From NCBI RefSeq assembly GCF_002115755.1, contig NZ_JFKA01000011.1:1-64000 (forward strand): DNA of 64,000 nucleotides. The letters run 5' to 3'. The DNA is from Thalassospira mesophila. Its GTDB lineage: Bacteria > Pseudomonadota > Alphaproteobacteria > Rhodospirillales > Thalassospiraceae. Position 1 is the first letter of the stretch; the number at the start of each line of letters is the position of its first letter. The position numbers were made by a program, and so were the translations under genes. This document shows, piece after piece, positions 8,945-17,979 of the stretch. The notes beneath the pieces are model-generated. The model had not been told where the DNA came from. It was given only the letters and a program-made list of their open reading frames with translations, and did not search any database.

Positions 8945-10219
8945 ATGACGTACAATCCGTTTTTGGACATGCTGCGATCACATGCCGACGGCAACATAAC
9001 GGGGATCCCTTCAATCTGCTCTTCGCATCCGCTGGTTATCGAGGCTGCCTTGCTTGAAGGGATTGCCAACAAAACACCGGTCCTGATCGAGGCAACCTGC
9101 AACCAGGTTAACCAGGATGGCGGCTATACCGGAATGACCCCGTCGGGTTTTCGCCGGTATGTCGAACAGATCGCCGACAAGGTTGGTTTTGATAAAAAAA
9201 ACCTGTTTCTCGGTGGCGATCATCTTGGCCCCAACCCGTGGAAAAACTTGCCTGCAGAAGATGCAATGGCAAAGGCAAAAGTCCTGATTGGCCAATATGT
9301 TGAAGCCGGATTCGTAAAAATCCATCTCGATGCATCAATGCCGTGTGCCGATGATGTCGCCCCGCTTTCAGATGCGACGATTGCCACCCGTTCGGCCCTG
9401 CTTGCCAAAATTTCCGAAGACACTGCATCGGGGCAAAAACCGGTTTATATTATCGGCACCGAGGTTCCCATTCCCGGCGGTGCCATGGAGGCCATTGACC
9501 ATCTTGAGGTCACATCGGCCGATGCCGCCATTGCCACCTATGAAGCCCACCGCAGCGCCTTTGCCGCATTAGACCTTGGCGATGCATTTTCGCGCGTGAT
9601 CGGCCTTGTGGTGCAGCCCGGTGTCGAATTTGGCAACGAAAACGTAATTTATTATAACCCGGCTGCGGCAAGCGACCTCAGCGCGGCGCTCAAACAAATT
9701 CCCGGCATTGTTTTCGAAGCCCACTCCACCGATTATCAGCCGGTTGCGGCATTATCGTCGCTGGTGAAGGATGGGTTTGCGATCCTCAAGGTTGGGCCGG
9801 GTGTTACATTCGCCATGCGCGAGGCCCTGTATGGCCTTGACCAGATTGCGTCTTTTCTTGACCAAATTCCCCCGTCCGACATGCTGGCCACAAAGCTTGA
9901 ACACCTGATGCTTAACCAGCCTGGCCACTGGGAGAAATATTATCACGGCGATGCAAATGCCCAACGCCTGCAACGGCATTTTTCCTACAGCGATCGCATT
10001 CGCTATTACTGGCCCACACAAGAAGCCACCACAGCCGTGGACAGTTTGCTATCGCGTTTAATGCAACGCAACCTGCCCGAACCCCTGATCAGCCAATATC
10101 TGCCAAAGGTTTATCCACTTTTCGCTACCGCCAAACAAAAACCGACGGCCCGCGACCTGATCATAGAAATGATCCGCCTGGTCATCCGCGATTACGAGAC
10201 AGCCTGCCGACGAATTTAA
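8945..10219 (+). CDS. GatZ/KbaZ/AgaZ family protein (tagatose-bisphosphate aldolase non-catalytic subunit type)
   Basis: The 424-residue protein has the family's (beta/alpha)8-barrel motifs: FLGGDHLGPNPW, KIHLDASM, IIGTEVPIPGGA, FEAHSTDYQ and LKVGPGVTFAMREALY. Enteric relatives (GatZ, KbaZ, AgaZ) are needed for activity or stability of the class II tagatose-1,6-bisphosphate aldolases GatY/KbaY. Some relatives have been proposed to act as tagatose-6-phosphate kinase, the name given to the Pfam family. No GatY/KbaY partner lies in the window, so it may act alone, or the aldolase may be elsewhere. It is transcribed divergently from the transporter operon through a shared operator and is followed by a strong terminator. 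Start context is weak (GAAAGCGAG), but there is no better upstream start. Confidence 0.82.
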   Translation: MTYNPFLDMLRSHADGNITGIPSICSSHPLVIEAALLEGIANKTPVLIEATCNQVNQDGGYTGMTPSGFRRYVEQIADKVGFDKKNLFLGGDHLGPNPWKNLPAEDAMAKAKVLIGQYVEAGFVKIHLDASMPCADDVAPLSDATIATRSALLAKISEDTASGQKPVYIIGTEVPIPGGAMEAIDHLEVTSADAAIATYEAHRSAFAALDLGDAFSRVIGLVVQPGVEFGNENVIYYNPAAASDLSAALKQIPGIVFEAHSTDYQPVAALSSLVKDGFAILKVGPGVTFAMREALYGLDQIASFLDQIPPSDMLATKLEHLMLNQPGHWEKYYHGDANAQRLQRHFSYSDRIRYYWPTQEATTAVDSLLSRLMQRNLPEPLISQYLPKVYPLFATAKQKPTARDLIIEMIRLVIRDYETACRRI

Positions 10220-10280
10220 CCCTGCCACGCGGTGACGCGACAATTCCCGTTACCCGCCAGCACACAGCGAACCAACCGCA

Positions 10281-10325
10281 GCAAACACCCGCACGAAAAC
10301 CCCCGTGCGGGTGTTTGCATTTTTT
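10281..10325 (+). terminator. Strong rho-independent terminator after the GatZ/KbaZ-like gene
   Basis: A perfect 15-bp stem (10281-10295 with 10304-10318) with an 8-nt loop is followed by an A and six T residues. The remaining sequence 10326-10469 up to the LacI promoter holds no gene that I can support. Confidence 0.95.
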
Positions 10326-10469
10326 GCCTCGCCACCGGCATTCTTTCCACCAGCACCACCTTCATGCGCACCATTTCCACATGTATCCGGCGCGAAAAAC
10401 ACACCTTTCCCGCATCACCGCAAAAAATCCGTCCGCAAGACGGGAACAAACCCGAAAAAATACAGTTAT

Positions 10470-10540
10470 TTGACTTACGAAAGCGCTTTCGGTAGCGTGA
10501 TACGCGTTATCGGAAACTGGCGTAAATTTTATACGCGTTA
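10470..10540 (+). promoter_or_regulatory. LacI-type operators and promoter of the GH63/ABC operon
   Basis: A -35 TTGACT (10470-10475) is followed at 17 bp by a weak -10 TAGCGT. A perfect 14-bp palindrome CGAAAGCGCTTTCG (10478-10491), the classic LacI/GalR-family form with a central CG, sits in the spacer. Downstream, TACGCGTTA occurs twice as a direct repeat (10501-10509 and 10532-10540) with starts 31 bp apart, about three helical turns. The LacI-family gene that follows is the likely autoregulator. Confidence 0.72.
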
Positions 10541-10577
10541 AAATGCAGATTGCTTTTTCGTCCGACCAGGAGGTTGC

Positions 10578-11654
10578 GTGTCGCGTTCAACGCCCCGGAA
10601 TGAAACCATGTCAATCGCCCGACTGGCCCGTCATCTGGGCCTGTCGGAAGGGACCATTTCGCGTGCGTTAAACAATTACCCCGACATTGCCGAAAAAACC
10701 CGCGAACGGGTGCAAAAAGCCGCCCGTGAACTGGGATATCGCCCGTCCTCCAGCGCACGGCGACTGGCACGCGGGGTTATCGAAACCATCGGCTTTGTTC
10801 TGCCCACCTGTCGCACCCAGCATTCCGACCCGTTTCTGGCCGAAATCCTCAATGGGCTTGCCACCGAACTGGCCCTGCATGACTGGGATTTGCTGGTATC
10901 CGCGGTCCCAGATGGCCAAAACGAGGTTGACGTGATCGACCGTCTGGTCGGGTCGTGCAAGGTTGGCGGGTTTGTTATTGCCCGCACCCGCCGCCACGAT
11001 GCCCGGGTCGATTATTTACGCCAAAGCGGCGTACCCTTTGTGGTGCAAGGCCGCACCGATGATCCGTCTGATTATTCCTGGCTCGATATCGATAACGAAC
11101 AGGCGTTTATTGATGCCGTTAGTTATTTGCGCCGTTTGGGGCATGTAAAAATCGCCTGCCTGAGCGGCGACCCGACCATGAATTTCGCCTGGCAGCGCCG
11201 CAGCGGTTATTTGCACGCCATGGCCCAGCAGGGCGGCCATATTGGAGTGGGTTATCTGATTGATGGCATTACCGATGCGGTTTCGGCGAAAGACGCAACA
11301 AACCGCCTGCTTTCCATCACCGAAAACGACCGCCCCACCGCCCTTTTATGCGTTACCGATGCGGTTGCCATCGGGGCGATGCAGGCCATCAATGGGGCGG
11401 GATTGGGGGTCGGGCGCGATATATCGGTCATGGGGTTTGACGGTTTGCCAATCGGGCAAGCTGTGCATCCCGCGCTGACCACCCTTCATCAGGACAGTTA
11501 CGAAATTGGCCGCGAAGCCGGGCGGATGGTGCTGGGTCTTTGTACCGACCCGTCATCTTTGCCCAAACAGACCTTGTGGCAAGCCAAACTGACGCCGCGC
11601 GCGTCGGTCAATCCGCCGGGCACAAGCCCGGCCCAACATAACCAGGGAGGCTAG
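10578..11654 (+). CDS. LacI-family transcriptional regulator
   Basis: The 358-residue protein has an N-terminal LacI helix-turn-helix (IARLARHLGLSEGTISRALNNYPDI), a hinge helix region (YRPSSSARRLARG), and a periplasmic-binding-like effector domain (IGFVLPTCRTQHSDPF to the C-terminal SVMGFDGLPIG). The GTG at 10578 has AGGAGG 4 nt upstream; an ATG ten codons later (10608) would still keep the whole DNA-binding domain. It heads a six-gene operon, with its stop one base before the binding-protein ATG, so it is co-transcribed with the transporter it likely controls. The effector is probably the transported glycoside or a product of the GH63 enzyme. Confidence 0.9.
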   Translation: MSRSTPRNETMSIARLARHLGLSEGTISRALNNYPDIAEKTRERVQKAARELGYRPSSSARRLARGVIETIGFVLPTCRTQHSDPFLAEILNGLATELALHDWDLLVSAVPDGQNEVDVIDRLVGSCKVGGFVIARTRRHDARVDYLRQSGVPFVVQGRTDDPSDYSWLDIDNEQAFIDAVSYLRRLGHVKIACLSGDPTMNFAWQRRSGYLHAMAQQGGHIGVGYLIDGITDAVSAKDATNRLLSITENDRPTALLCVTDAVAIGAMQAINGAGLGVGRDISVMGFDGLPIGQAVHPALTTLHQDSYEIGREAGRMVLGLCTDPSSLPKQTLWQAKLTPRASVNPPGTSPAQHNQGG

Positions 11655-11655
11655 A

Positions 11656-13002
11656 ATGACACTGAAATTTCCCCGTATTCTGGCAGTTGCTGCCATTGGC
11701 CTGATGGCCACTACCAGCATTGCCAGTGCCCAGCTTCGCTTCTGGACCACCGAGGAGCAACCCGACCGGCTGGCAAAACAGCAGGAAATGGCCAAGGAAT
11801 TTGAAAAGGAAACCGGCACCTCGGTTGAAGTTATACCGGTGACGGAAACCGACCTTGGCAAACGCGCCACCGCCGCCTTTGCCGCTGGCGATTTGCCCGA
11901 TGTGATTTACCTGACATTGCAATATGTGCTGCCATGGTCGGAAGCAGGCATTTTAGACACAGTCGCCAATGACGAGATCGTCAAGGAACTGGGCGCCGAA
12001 ACCTTCACCCCCAAAGCCCTTGAAATGGCCGATTTTGACGGTGAAACAGCCGCCGTTCCATCCGATGGCTGGACCCAGATGGTCCTGTATCGCAAGGATT
12101 TGTTTAAGGAAAAAGGGCTGGCCCCGCCTAACAGTTATGCCAATATCGAAGCCGCGATCAAGGCGCTGAACAATCCGCCCGATATGTATGGTTTTGTCGC
12201 CGCGACCAAGGTCGATGAAAACTTCATGAGCCAGGTTCTCGAACATGTGTTTCTGGCCAATGGTGCCACCCCGATCAAACCGGATGGCAGCATCGGTTTT
12301 GATAAGAAGAAACTGGTTGAATCGCTTGATTTCTACAAGACCCTTGCCAAGGCATCACCCCCCGGCGATTTATACTGGCAACAGTCCCGCCAGGTTTATT
12401 TTGCGGGCAAGGCAGCCATGATCATTTGGTCGCCGTTTATCCTTGATGAACTGGCGGGCCTGCGTGACAGCAACCCGCCCACCATCAACGATGACCCGAC
12501 CTCAACCGAACTGGCCGAAAAAACCGGCGTTGTTACCCGCCTGTCCGGGCCATCAAACAAAGAAGGGGCCGCGTGGGGCGACATCCGCTATTTCGGCGTG
12601 ACGGCTGATGCCGATACGGACCCGGCGATGGCGTTTGTCAAATTCTCGCTTGATAAAGGGTATACCCAAACCCTGTCGATTGCACCCGAAGGCAAATTCC
12701 CGGTGCGCCCCGGCAGCAAGGATGACCCCGAAAAATTCCGCAAGGCATGGATGACCCTGCCTGCCGGGGTGGATCGCAAAAAACCGCTGGCCGATATTTA
12801 TTCCAAGGAAGTGATTGATAACATCATGGATGGTCTGGATAACGCAGACCGCTGGGGGGTAAGGGAAGGCGAACTGGCACAGGCATCACGCATCATCAAT
12901 TCGCAGGTGATTAACCGCCTGACGCGTGAATTTATCGATGGCGAACGCGATGCCGACGCCACCGCAGACATGATCAACGAAGAAATCGCCAAAATTCAGT
13001 AA
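11656..13002 (+). CDS. Sugar/glycoside ABC transporter periplasmic binding protein
   Basis: The 448-residue protein starts with a Sec signal peptide (MTLKFPRILAVAAIGLMA, cleavage near ASA-QL at residue 25). A family-1 solute-binding fold follows, including GTSVEVIPVTETDLGKRATAAFAAG (as two adjoining pieces) and LPDVIYLTLQYVLPWSEAGIL. An AGGGAGG ribosome-binding site precedes the ATG. It is followed by a 24-bp stem-loop before the permease gene, a layout that often raises binding-protein mRNA over permease mRNA. Substrate is not evident; the neighbouring glycosidase suggests a small glycoside or osmolyte. Confidence 0.9.
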   Translation: MTLKFPRILAVAAIGLMATTSIASAQLRFWTTEEQPDRLAKQQEMAKEFEKETGTSVEVIPVTETDLGKRATAAFAAGDLPDVIYLTLQYVLPWSEAGILDTVANDEIVKELGAETFTPKALEMADFDGETAAVPSDGWTQMVLYRKDLFKEKGLAPPNSYANIEAAIKALNNPPDMYGFVAATKVDENFMSQVLEHVFLANGATPIKPDGSIGFDKKKLVESLDFYKTLAKASPPGDLYWQQSRQVYFAGKAAMIIWSPFILDELAGLRDSNPPTINDDPTSTELAEKTGVVTRLSGPSNKEGAAWGDIRYFGVTADADTDPAMAFVKFSLDKGYTQTLSIAPEGKFPVRPGSKDDPEKFRKAWMTLPAGVDRKKPLADIYSKEVIDNIMDGLDNADRWGVREGELAQASRIINSQVINRLTREFIDGERDADATADMINEEIAKIQ

Positions 13003-13025
13003 GCGATCCGTTTTGCGCCAACCAA

Positions 13026-13049
13026 CCGGTCAGGGGCCTCCCTGACCGG
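13026..13049 (+). other. Intercistronic stem-loop between binding-protein and permease genes
   Basis: CCGGTCAGGG (13026-13035) pairs perfectly with 13040-13049 across a 4-nt loop. There is no T tract, so it is not a normal terminator. Its place 23 bp after the binding-protein stop suggests an mRNA-processing or 3'-end protecting hairpin. It also argues that the permease starts at 13069, not at the ATG touching the hairpin at 13051. Confidence 0.7.
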
Positions 13050-13068
13050 CATGACCAGGCAGGCCAAC

Positions 13069-14388
13069 ATGACCACGGCAACACCCGATACCCCATCACA
13101 ATCCCCCGCCCCGCCGCGCAAAAAAAGGCGCCGCATCGGCCCGATGGAACGGCGCGAAGCACGGCTGGCCTATAGCCTGCTGATGCCAACCTTTGCCATT
13201 GTGCTGGGCATTGTTTTGTTTCCGCTGATTGCCAATTTCTGGATCTCGGCAAAGCCGGTCAGGCTGGGGGATTTGCGACCACCACGCATTATTGCCTCTG
13301 AACGGCTTCGCGGCGATCTGGCAAAAGCCGGTGATGAAGCCCGGATCGAATACCGGGTTCGCAACTCGTCGCAAACCCGGGACATCAGCAATGTCACCCT
13401 GAGCGATACCCTGCCTGTCGGGTTAAGCCTGACCAAACCGGATTCCCATTGCCGGGTCACAGGCCGCAAAATTATGTGTGAACTCGGCGATTGGGAAGGT
13501 GGTAGCCGCGAACGTTTTTCAATCGGGGTCAAAGCCGAACAGGCCTATATCGATAAGCCCGTCAAACCGCGCGACAGCGAACCTGTGCTGACCGGCAAAG
13601 CCAATAACATCCTGACCAATTTTGAGTTCACTTTTGATAATTTCATTGGGGTCTTCAACTCGCGCGAATTCTGGTCGGTTTTCTGGGTCACCATCGCCTA
13701 TACGGTTTTTGGCACCGGTGGGGCGTTAATACTGGGCCTGTTTGCCGCATTGTTGCTTAACAAAAAATTCCCCGGCCGGTCCATTTTGCGCGGCTTGTTT
13801 CTGTTTCCCTATGTCGCACCGGTCATTGCCGTCGCTTTTACCTGGTTGATCCTGCTGGACCCGTTTTCGGGCACCTTTAATGCCGTTTTGCAAAAAATGA
13901 ATATCGCGAACGAAGGCATCAACTTTTTTGGCAGCCGGTCGGTTCCGCTAACCTTTTTTGGCATCACCTTTGAATTCCCCCTCGCCCTTGCCACGGTTAT
14001 CGCGTTCGAGGCATGGCGCTATTTCCCGCTGTCCTTTTTGTTCATTCTGGCCCGAATGCAGTCCATTTCGTCAGACATGTACGAAGCCGCCGAGGTCGAC
14101 GGGGCAACGCCCCTTCAGCAATTCTGGCACATTTCCATGCCGCAACTGATTGGCATTTTATCAACCCTGTTCCTGCTGCGCTTTATCTGGACGTTTAATA
14201 AATTCGACGACATTTTCCTGCTCACCGGCGGGGCGGCAGGCACACGCACGCTCACGGTTGATGTTTATGAACAGGGCTTTGCACTGTCCAATCTGGGCGC
14301 GGGGGCGGCTGTGGCCGTGGTGATTTTCTTAATGTTGCTGATTTTCGCCGTCGTTTATTTCCGTTTCGTCCACCGCGAGGATTCCTGA
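13069..14388 (+). CDS. ABC transporter permease (MalF type) with a large beta-type periplasmic insertion
   Basis: The 439-residue protein has a basic N-terminus and a first helix (LLMPTFAIVLGIVLFPLI). About 120 extra residues precede the second helix (FWVTIAYTVFGTGGALILGL). The usual CUT1 permease body follows, with EAA loop YEAAEVDGATPLQQFWHISMP. The insert contains IEYRVRNSS, NVTLSDTLPVGL, a Cys pair (CRVTGRKIMC) and LGDWEGGS, which resembles the DUF11-type extracellular beta-sandwich repeat. It lies between helices 1 and 2, so it should project into the periplasm, perhaps to contact the binding protein. Enteric MalF carries a periplasmic loop domain too, but at another position. The start at 13069 is preferred over 13051 because of the hairpin. 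Confidence 0.88.
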   Translation: MTTATPDTPSQSPAPPRKKRRRIGPMERREARLAYSLLMPTFAIVLGIVLFPLIANFWISAKPVRLGDLRPPRIIASERLRGDLAKAGDEARIEYRVRNSSQTRDISNVTLSDTLPVGLSLTKPDSHCRVTGRKIMCELGDWEGGSRERFSIGVKAEQAYIDKPVKPRDSEPVLTGKANNILTNFEFTFDNFIGVFNSREFWSVFWVTIAYTVFGTGGALILGLFAALLLNKKFPGRSILRGLFLFPYVAPVIAVAFTWLILLDPFSGTFNAVLQKMNIANEGINFFGSRSVPLTFFGITFEFPLALATVIAFEAWRYFPLSFLFILARMQSISSDMYEAAEVDGATPLQQFWHISMPQLIGILSTLFLLRFIWTFNKFDDIFLLTGGAAGTRTLTVDVYEQGFALSNLGAGAAVAVVIFLMLLIFAVVYFRFVHREDS

Positions 14389-14389
14389 C

Positions 14390-15619
14390 ATGCGTATCGG
14401 AACCGGTTTTCTTCTTGCCATTCTTTCCGGGTTGCTGTGGGGTATCATCGCCATTGCCATTGCGGGCATCTCGCTAACCCTTATTTCCGGCTTGCCATCG
14501 GCCCCTGTACTGTCGGCCGGGGCCATTGCCGGGGCGGTCAGTGCCGCCATTATCATGCTGCGCGTGCCCAAATTGCGCACAAACGGGCTTTATCTGGCGG
14601 CATTCATGGGGGCGATCATCGCCATGCTGGCCATATCCTTTGCCGCACCTTTTACCGAACCCTTTGCCACGGCCCCGATAGGCCAGGCGATTGCCATTGC
14701 CATTATCGCCGGGGCCGTCACACTGGCCAACCGCGCCTGTCTGAATGACATCGAAAGTGGCATCCTTAAACGCTACACCCTCGATGTTGTGATTGTGCGG
14801 GTATTGCGCGGTTTCGGTTTTGTCTTTTTTACCGTCATCGTGGTTTTGCCGTTTTACGTCATGGTGATGACCAGCCTGAAAAGCCAGCAAAGCCTGTTTC
14901 AAAACCCGCTCGATTTATCGGTCGATCTCAAACAAGGAACAGGCAGCCTGTTTAACAGTTATGTTGAACTGTTTACCAAATTTCATTTTGGCCGGTTTTT
15001 GCTGATCTCAACCATCGTTTCGGTCTCTACCGTATTGATCACGCTGGCATTTTCCATTCCCGGGGCCTATGCCGTTGCCCGCCTGCGCTTTCCCGGGCAA
15101 AACGTGCTGTCAAAATCGGTTTTGCTGATTTATCTGGTGCCCATGATCGTGCTGGTCATTCCGCTTTATTCGGTTTTCAGCCAGCTTGGCCTGCGCAATT
15201 CCATCATCGGCTTGCTGATTGTATATCCTGCCACCACGGTGCCGGTGGCCCTTTATATGTTGCAGGGTTATTTCCGCGGCCTGCCGGTCGAGCTTGAAGA
15301 AGCCGGGTTGATGGATGGTTTGGGCAGACTGGGTGTGATCTGGAAAATCACCCTGCCGCTGGCCCTGCCCGCTTTGGCATCAGTGTCGCTTTATGTGTTC
15401 ATGATCGCCTGGAACGAATTTTTGTTTGCCTTCATGTTCCTTGATGATCCCAAAATATTCACCCTGTCACGCGGGGTGGTATCGCTTAATTCATCCGAGG
15501 TTCCACGCCAGCACCTTATGGCGGGGGCCGTTGTCGCCACGATCCCGATTTTGGTGATCTTTTTGTGGTTTGAACGGTTTCTGGTTCAGGGCCTGACATC
15601 TGGCAGCGTGAAAGGATAA
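14390..15619 (+). CDS. ABC transporter permease (MalG type) with an N-terminal multi-helix extension
   Basis: The 409-residue protein ends in a normal MalG-type permease (about residues 135-409): VLPFYVMVMTSLKS, the EAA loop ELEEAGLMDGLGRLGVIWKITLP, and a C-terminal LVQGLTSGSVKG. Before it lie about 125 residues with roughly four hydrophobic segments (GFLLAILSGLLWGIIAIAIA, AGAIAGAVSAAIIML, YLAAFMGAIIAMLAISFA, GQAIAIAIIAGAVTLA). Ordinary MalG proteins of 280-300 residues lack these. The gene follows the first permease by one base. The extra segment could be an accessory membrane module for the modified partner permease; I do not recognise it as a named domain. Confidence 0.87.
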   Translation: MRIGTGFLLAILSGLLWGIIAIAIAGISLTLISGLPSAPVLSAGAIAGAVSAAIIMLRVPKLRTNGLYLAAFMGAIIAMLAISFAAPFTEPFATAPIGQAIAIAIIAGAVTLANRACLNDIESGILKRYTLDVVIVRVLRGFGFVFFTVIVVLPFYVMVMTSLKSQQSLFQNPLDLSVDLKQGTGSLFNSYVELFTKFHFGRFLLISTIVSVSTVLITLAFSIPGAYAVARLRFPGQNVLSKSVLLIYLVPMIVLVIPLYSVFSQLGLRNSIIGLLIVYPATTVPVALYMLQGYFRGLPVELEEAGLMDGLGRLGVIWKITLPLALPALASVSLYVFMIAWNEFLFAFMFLDDPKIFTLSRGVVSLNSSEVPRQHLMAGAVVATIPILVIFLWFERFLVQGLTSGSVKG

Positions 15620-15622
15620 TCC

Positions 15623-16981
15623 ATGATCGATCCCGAAACAGTTACCCGGCTGGATGCCCAGGCACAGCAGATTTTGCGCGCCAACGACAAAGGCGGTTAT
15701 ACCGTTCCCACCAAGGGACTTTATCCTTTTCAATGGAACTGGGATTCCGCCCTTACAGCACTGGGCATTGCCTGTTTTGATGCCGATCGCGCATGGCAGG
15801 AAATTGAAAAACTGTTATCCGCACAGTGGGATAACGGCATGGTGCCCCATATTGTGTTTTGGCAGCATGAAGAAGGTTATTTTCCCGGCCCCGGCGAATG
15901 GCGAAGCGAACGTACCCCGCCCACATCGGGCATCACCCAGCCGCCGGTGGCGGCAACGGTTGTGCGCCAGCTGGCAAGCTTTTTGCCCGGTGATCATGGC
16001 GCGCGCGTGACACCGATGCTGCATGCGCTTGACCGCTGGCATCAATGGTTTGCCGATGCCCGCGACCCCGACGGCATTGGCGTGGTTGCCATTATGCACC
16101 CGTGGGAAAGCGGGCGCGACAACCTGCCAGACTGGGATGCCCCGCTGGCCCATGTTGATACGTCGAATGTGGGCGCCTTTATGCGCCGTGACATTCAACT
16201 GGTGAACGCGGCCGAACGCCCGGTCAACGACGATTACAATCACTATATGGCGCTGGTGCAATTTGGCCGAACTTGCCAATGGGATGTGAAAACCATCGCC
16301 GAAAAATGCCCGTTCTGGGTGGCAGAACCGGGCATGAACGCCATTTTGCGCCGTGCGGAGCGCGACCTGATTGCCCTGGCAATGCAGTTTAACCTGCCCG
16401 AGATCGCAAGCCGGGCCACCCGCCGCCTCACCCGCCTCGACCACGGCTTTAACCAGCTTTGGTCAGACATCGCCCAAGGCTACACCACGCTTGATTTACG
16501 AAATAAAAAACTTGAACATCGTTTATCATCAGCAAGTTGGTTATCATTGTACGGAGGACCGGAAAACGATATCCGAGCCAAATCGCACTATTCCAATCGG
16601 ATTGAATGGCGGCAAAAAATTCGCTTTGCCCTGCCCAGCTTTGACCCCGGCGACCCGGCCTTTGACGACATTCGTTATTGGCGCGGCCCGGTATGGGCCA
16701 TGATCAACTGGATGGTGGCAACCGGCCTTGCCGAACATGGCCGACCGGACCTGGCAAGCCTGCTGGCCGATGATACCGCCGCCCTCGTCGAACAATCCGC
16801 CTTTCGCGAATATTTCAGCCCCGTCACCGGCAAGGGTGGTGGTGGCAAGGATTTTTCATGGACCGCCGCGATGTGGCTTTACTGGGCATCGCCGAGCGCC
16901 CGCCAAAAAAACGGAGACACAATAACATGGGCCAGATCGAACTTCGCAATGTGCGCAAATCCTTTCGCGATGTCGAGGTGA
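15623..16981 (+). CDS. GH63-like glycosidase (glucosyl-/mannosylglycerate hydrolase type)
   Basis: The 452-residue protein shows motifs of the (alpha/alpha)6-barrel glycosidase family GH63: [15 protein letters not shown] (near residue 35), [63 protein letters not shown] and [11 protein letters not shown] near the end. Short bacterial members of this type hydrolyse the osmolytes mannosylglycerate or glucosylglycerate. No signal peptide is visible, so it should act in the cytoplasm on imported substrate. The last 55 bp overlap the ATPase gene, giving a poorly conserved-looking tail. A stretch around 16,490-16,600 is visibly richer in A+T than its surroundings, although the reading frame stays intact. 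The exact substrate is an inference. Confidence 0.8.
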   Translation: MIDPETVTRLDAQAQQILRANDKGGYTVPTKGLYPFQWNWDSALTALGIACFDADRAWQEIEKLLSAQWDNGMVPHIVFWQHEEGYFPGPGEWRSERTPPTSGITQPPVAATVVRQLASFLPGDHGARVTPMLHALDRWHQWFADARDPDGIGVVAIMHPWESGRDNLPDWDAPLAHVDTSNVGAFMRRDIQLVNAAERPVNDDYNHYMALVQFGRTCQWDVKTIAEKCPFWVAEPGMNAILRRAERDLIALAMQFNLPEIASRATRRLTRLDHGFNQLWSDIAQGYTTLDLRNKKLEHRLSSASWLSLYGGPENDIRAKSHYSNRIEWRQKIRFALPSFDPGDPAFDDIRYWRGPVWAMINWMVATGLAEHGRPDLASLLADDTAALVEQSAFREYFSPVTGKGGGGKDFSWTAAMWLYWASPSARQKNGDTITWARSNFAMCANPFAMSR

Positions 16982-17979
16982 TCAAGGGGATCGACCTGAC
17001 CATTGAAGAAGGCGAACTGATGATTTTTGTCGGCCCGTCGGGCTGCGGCAAATCAACCCTGCTGCGCCTGATTGCCGGTCTGGTTGAAGCAAGCGACGGG
17101 CAAATCCTGATCGACGGTGACGATGTCACCGGCAAACCACCCGCGGAACGCGAATTATCGATGGTGTTTCAGTCTTATGCGCTTTATCCGCATAAAACCG
17201 TGCGCGAAAATGTCGGTTTTGCCTTGGAAGTTTCGCATATGGCCAAGGCCGACATCAAAGCCAAGGTCGATGAAGCCGCCGCGACCTTGCAACTTGACCA
17301 GTTACTTGATCGCAAACCAAAGGAACTGTCGGGCGGCCAGCGCCAGCGCGTTGCCATAGGCCGGGCCATTGTACGCGAACCCAAGGCATTTTTGTTTGAT
17401 GAACCGCTATCAAACCTTGATGCCGCCTTGCGCGTTGAAATGCGGCTGGAAATTGCCCGTCTGCACAAAAAGCTGGCCGCCACCATGGTCTATGTCACCC
17501 ATGATCAGGTCGAAGCCATGACCCTTGCCAGCAAGATTGTGGTGTTGCAGGCAGGGCAGATCGAACAGGTAGGCACCCCGTTAGACCTCTATCGCAAACC
17601 GGCCAATCTGTTCGTGGCCCAATTCATCGGCTCACCGAAAATGAATGTCGCAAAATGTCAGGGTACAGGCGATGCCATTACATTTCCCAGCGGCGATAGC
17701 TTTGCCACGGGCCGCAATGCCGATAGCGCCACCCAATTTGGCATCCGCCCCGAACACATCACCCTGACCGCACCTGAAAACGGCATTTTGAACGGCCAGA
17801 TCGAAGTGATGGAACATCTGGGATCAGACAGCTTCGCCTATGTTCAAATCAACGATATCGGCCTGTTCACCGTGCGGGTTGTTGGCCATTCTGAATTACA
17901 GGCCGGGGCCGTCATCGGCCTCGCATTTGATAGCGAAAACCTGCACCTGTTTGACGGCAACGAACAGGCGATATTATAG
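16927..17979 (+). CDS. Sugar/glycoside ABC transporter ATP-binding protein (UgpC/MalK type)
   Basis: The 350-residue ATPase has Walker A GPSGCGKS (residues 36-43), signature [14 protein letters not shown], Walker [13 protein letters not shown], switch region VTHDQVEAM, and a C-terminal TOBE domain ([10 protein letters not shown]). The start at 16927 follows GGAG by about 10 nt and gives the family's usual [13 protein letters not shown] beginning. The gene start overlaps the 3' end of the glycosidase gene in another frame. It completes the transporter (binding protein, two permeases, ATPase). No terminator with a clear T tract was found directly downstream. Confidence 0.9.
   Translation: MGQIELRNVRKSFRDVEVIKGIDLTIEEGELMIFVGPSGCGKSTLLRLIAGLVEASDGQILIDGDDVTGKPPAERELSMVFQSYALYPHKTVRENVGFALEVSHMAKADIKAKVDEAAATLQLDQLLDRKPKELSGGQRQRVAIGRAIVREPKAFLFDEPLSNLDAALRVEMRLEIARLHKKLAATMVYVTHDQVEAMTLASKIVVLQAGQIEQVGTPLDLYRKPANLFVAQFIGSPKMNVAKCQGTGDAITFPSGDSFATGRNADSATQFGIRPEHITLTAPENGILNGQIEVMEHLGSDSFAYVQINDIGLFTVRVVGHSELQAGAVIGLAFDSENLHLFDGNEQAIL

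Noticed and set aside
16490-16610. Frameshift or pseudogene in the GH63-like gene
   Set aside because: The patch is A+T-rich, but the frame stays open and conserved motifs continue on both sides ([11 protein letters not shown], then LPSFDPGDP), so no disruption is shown.
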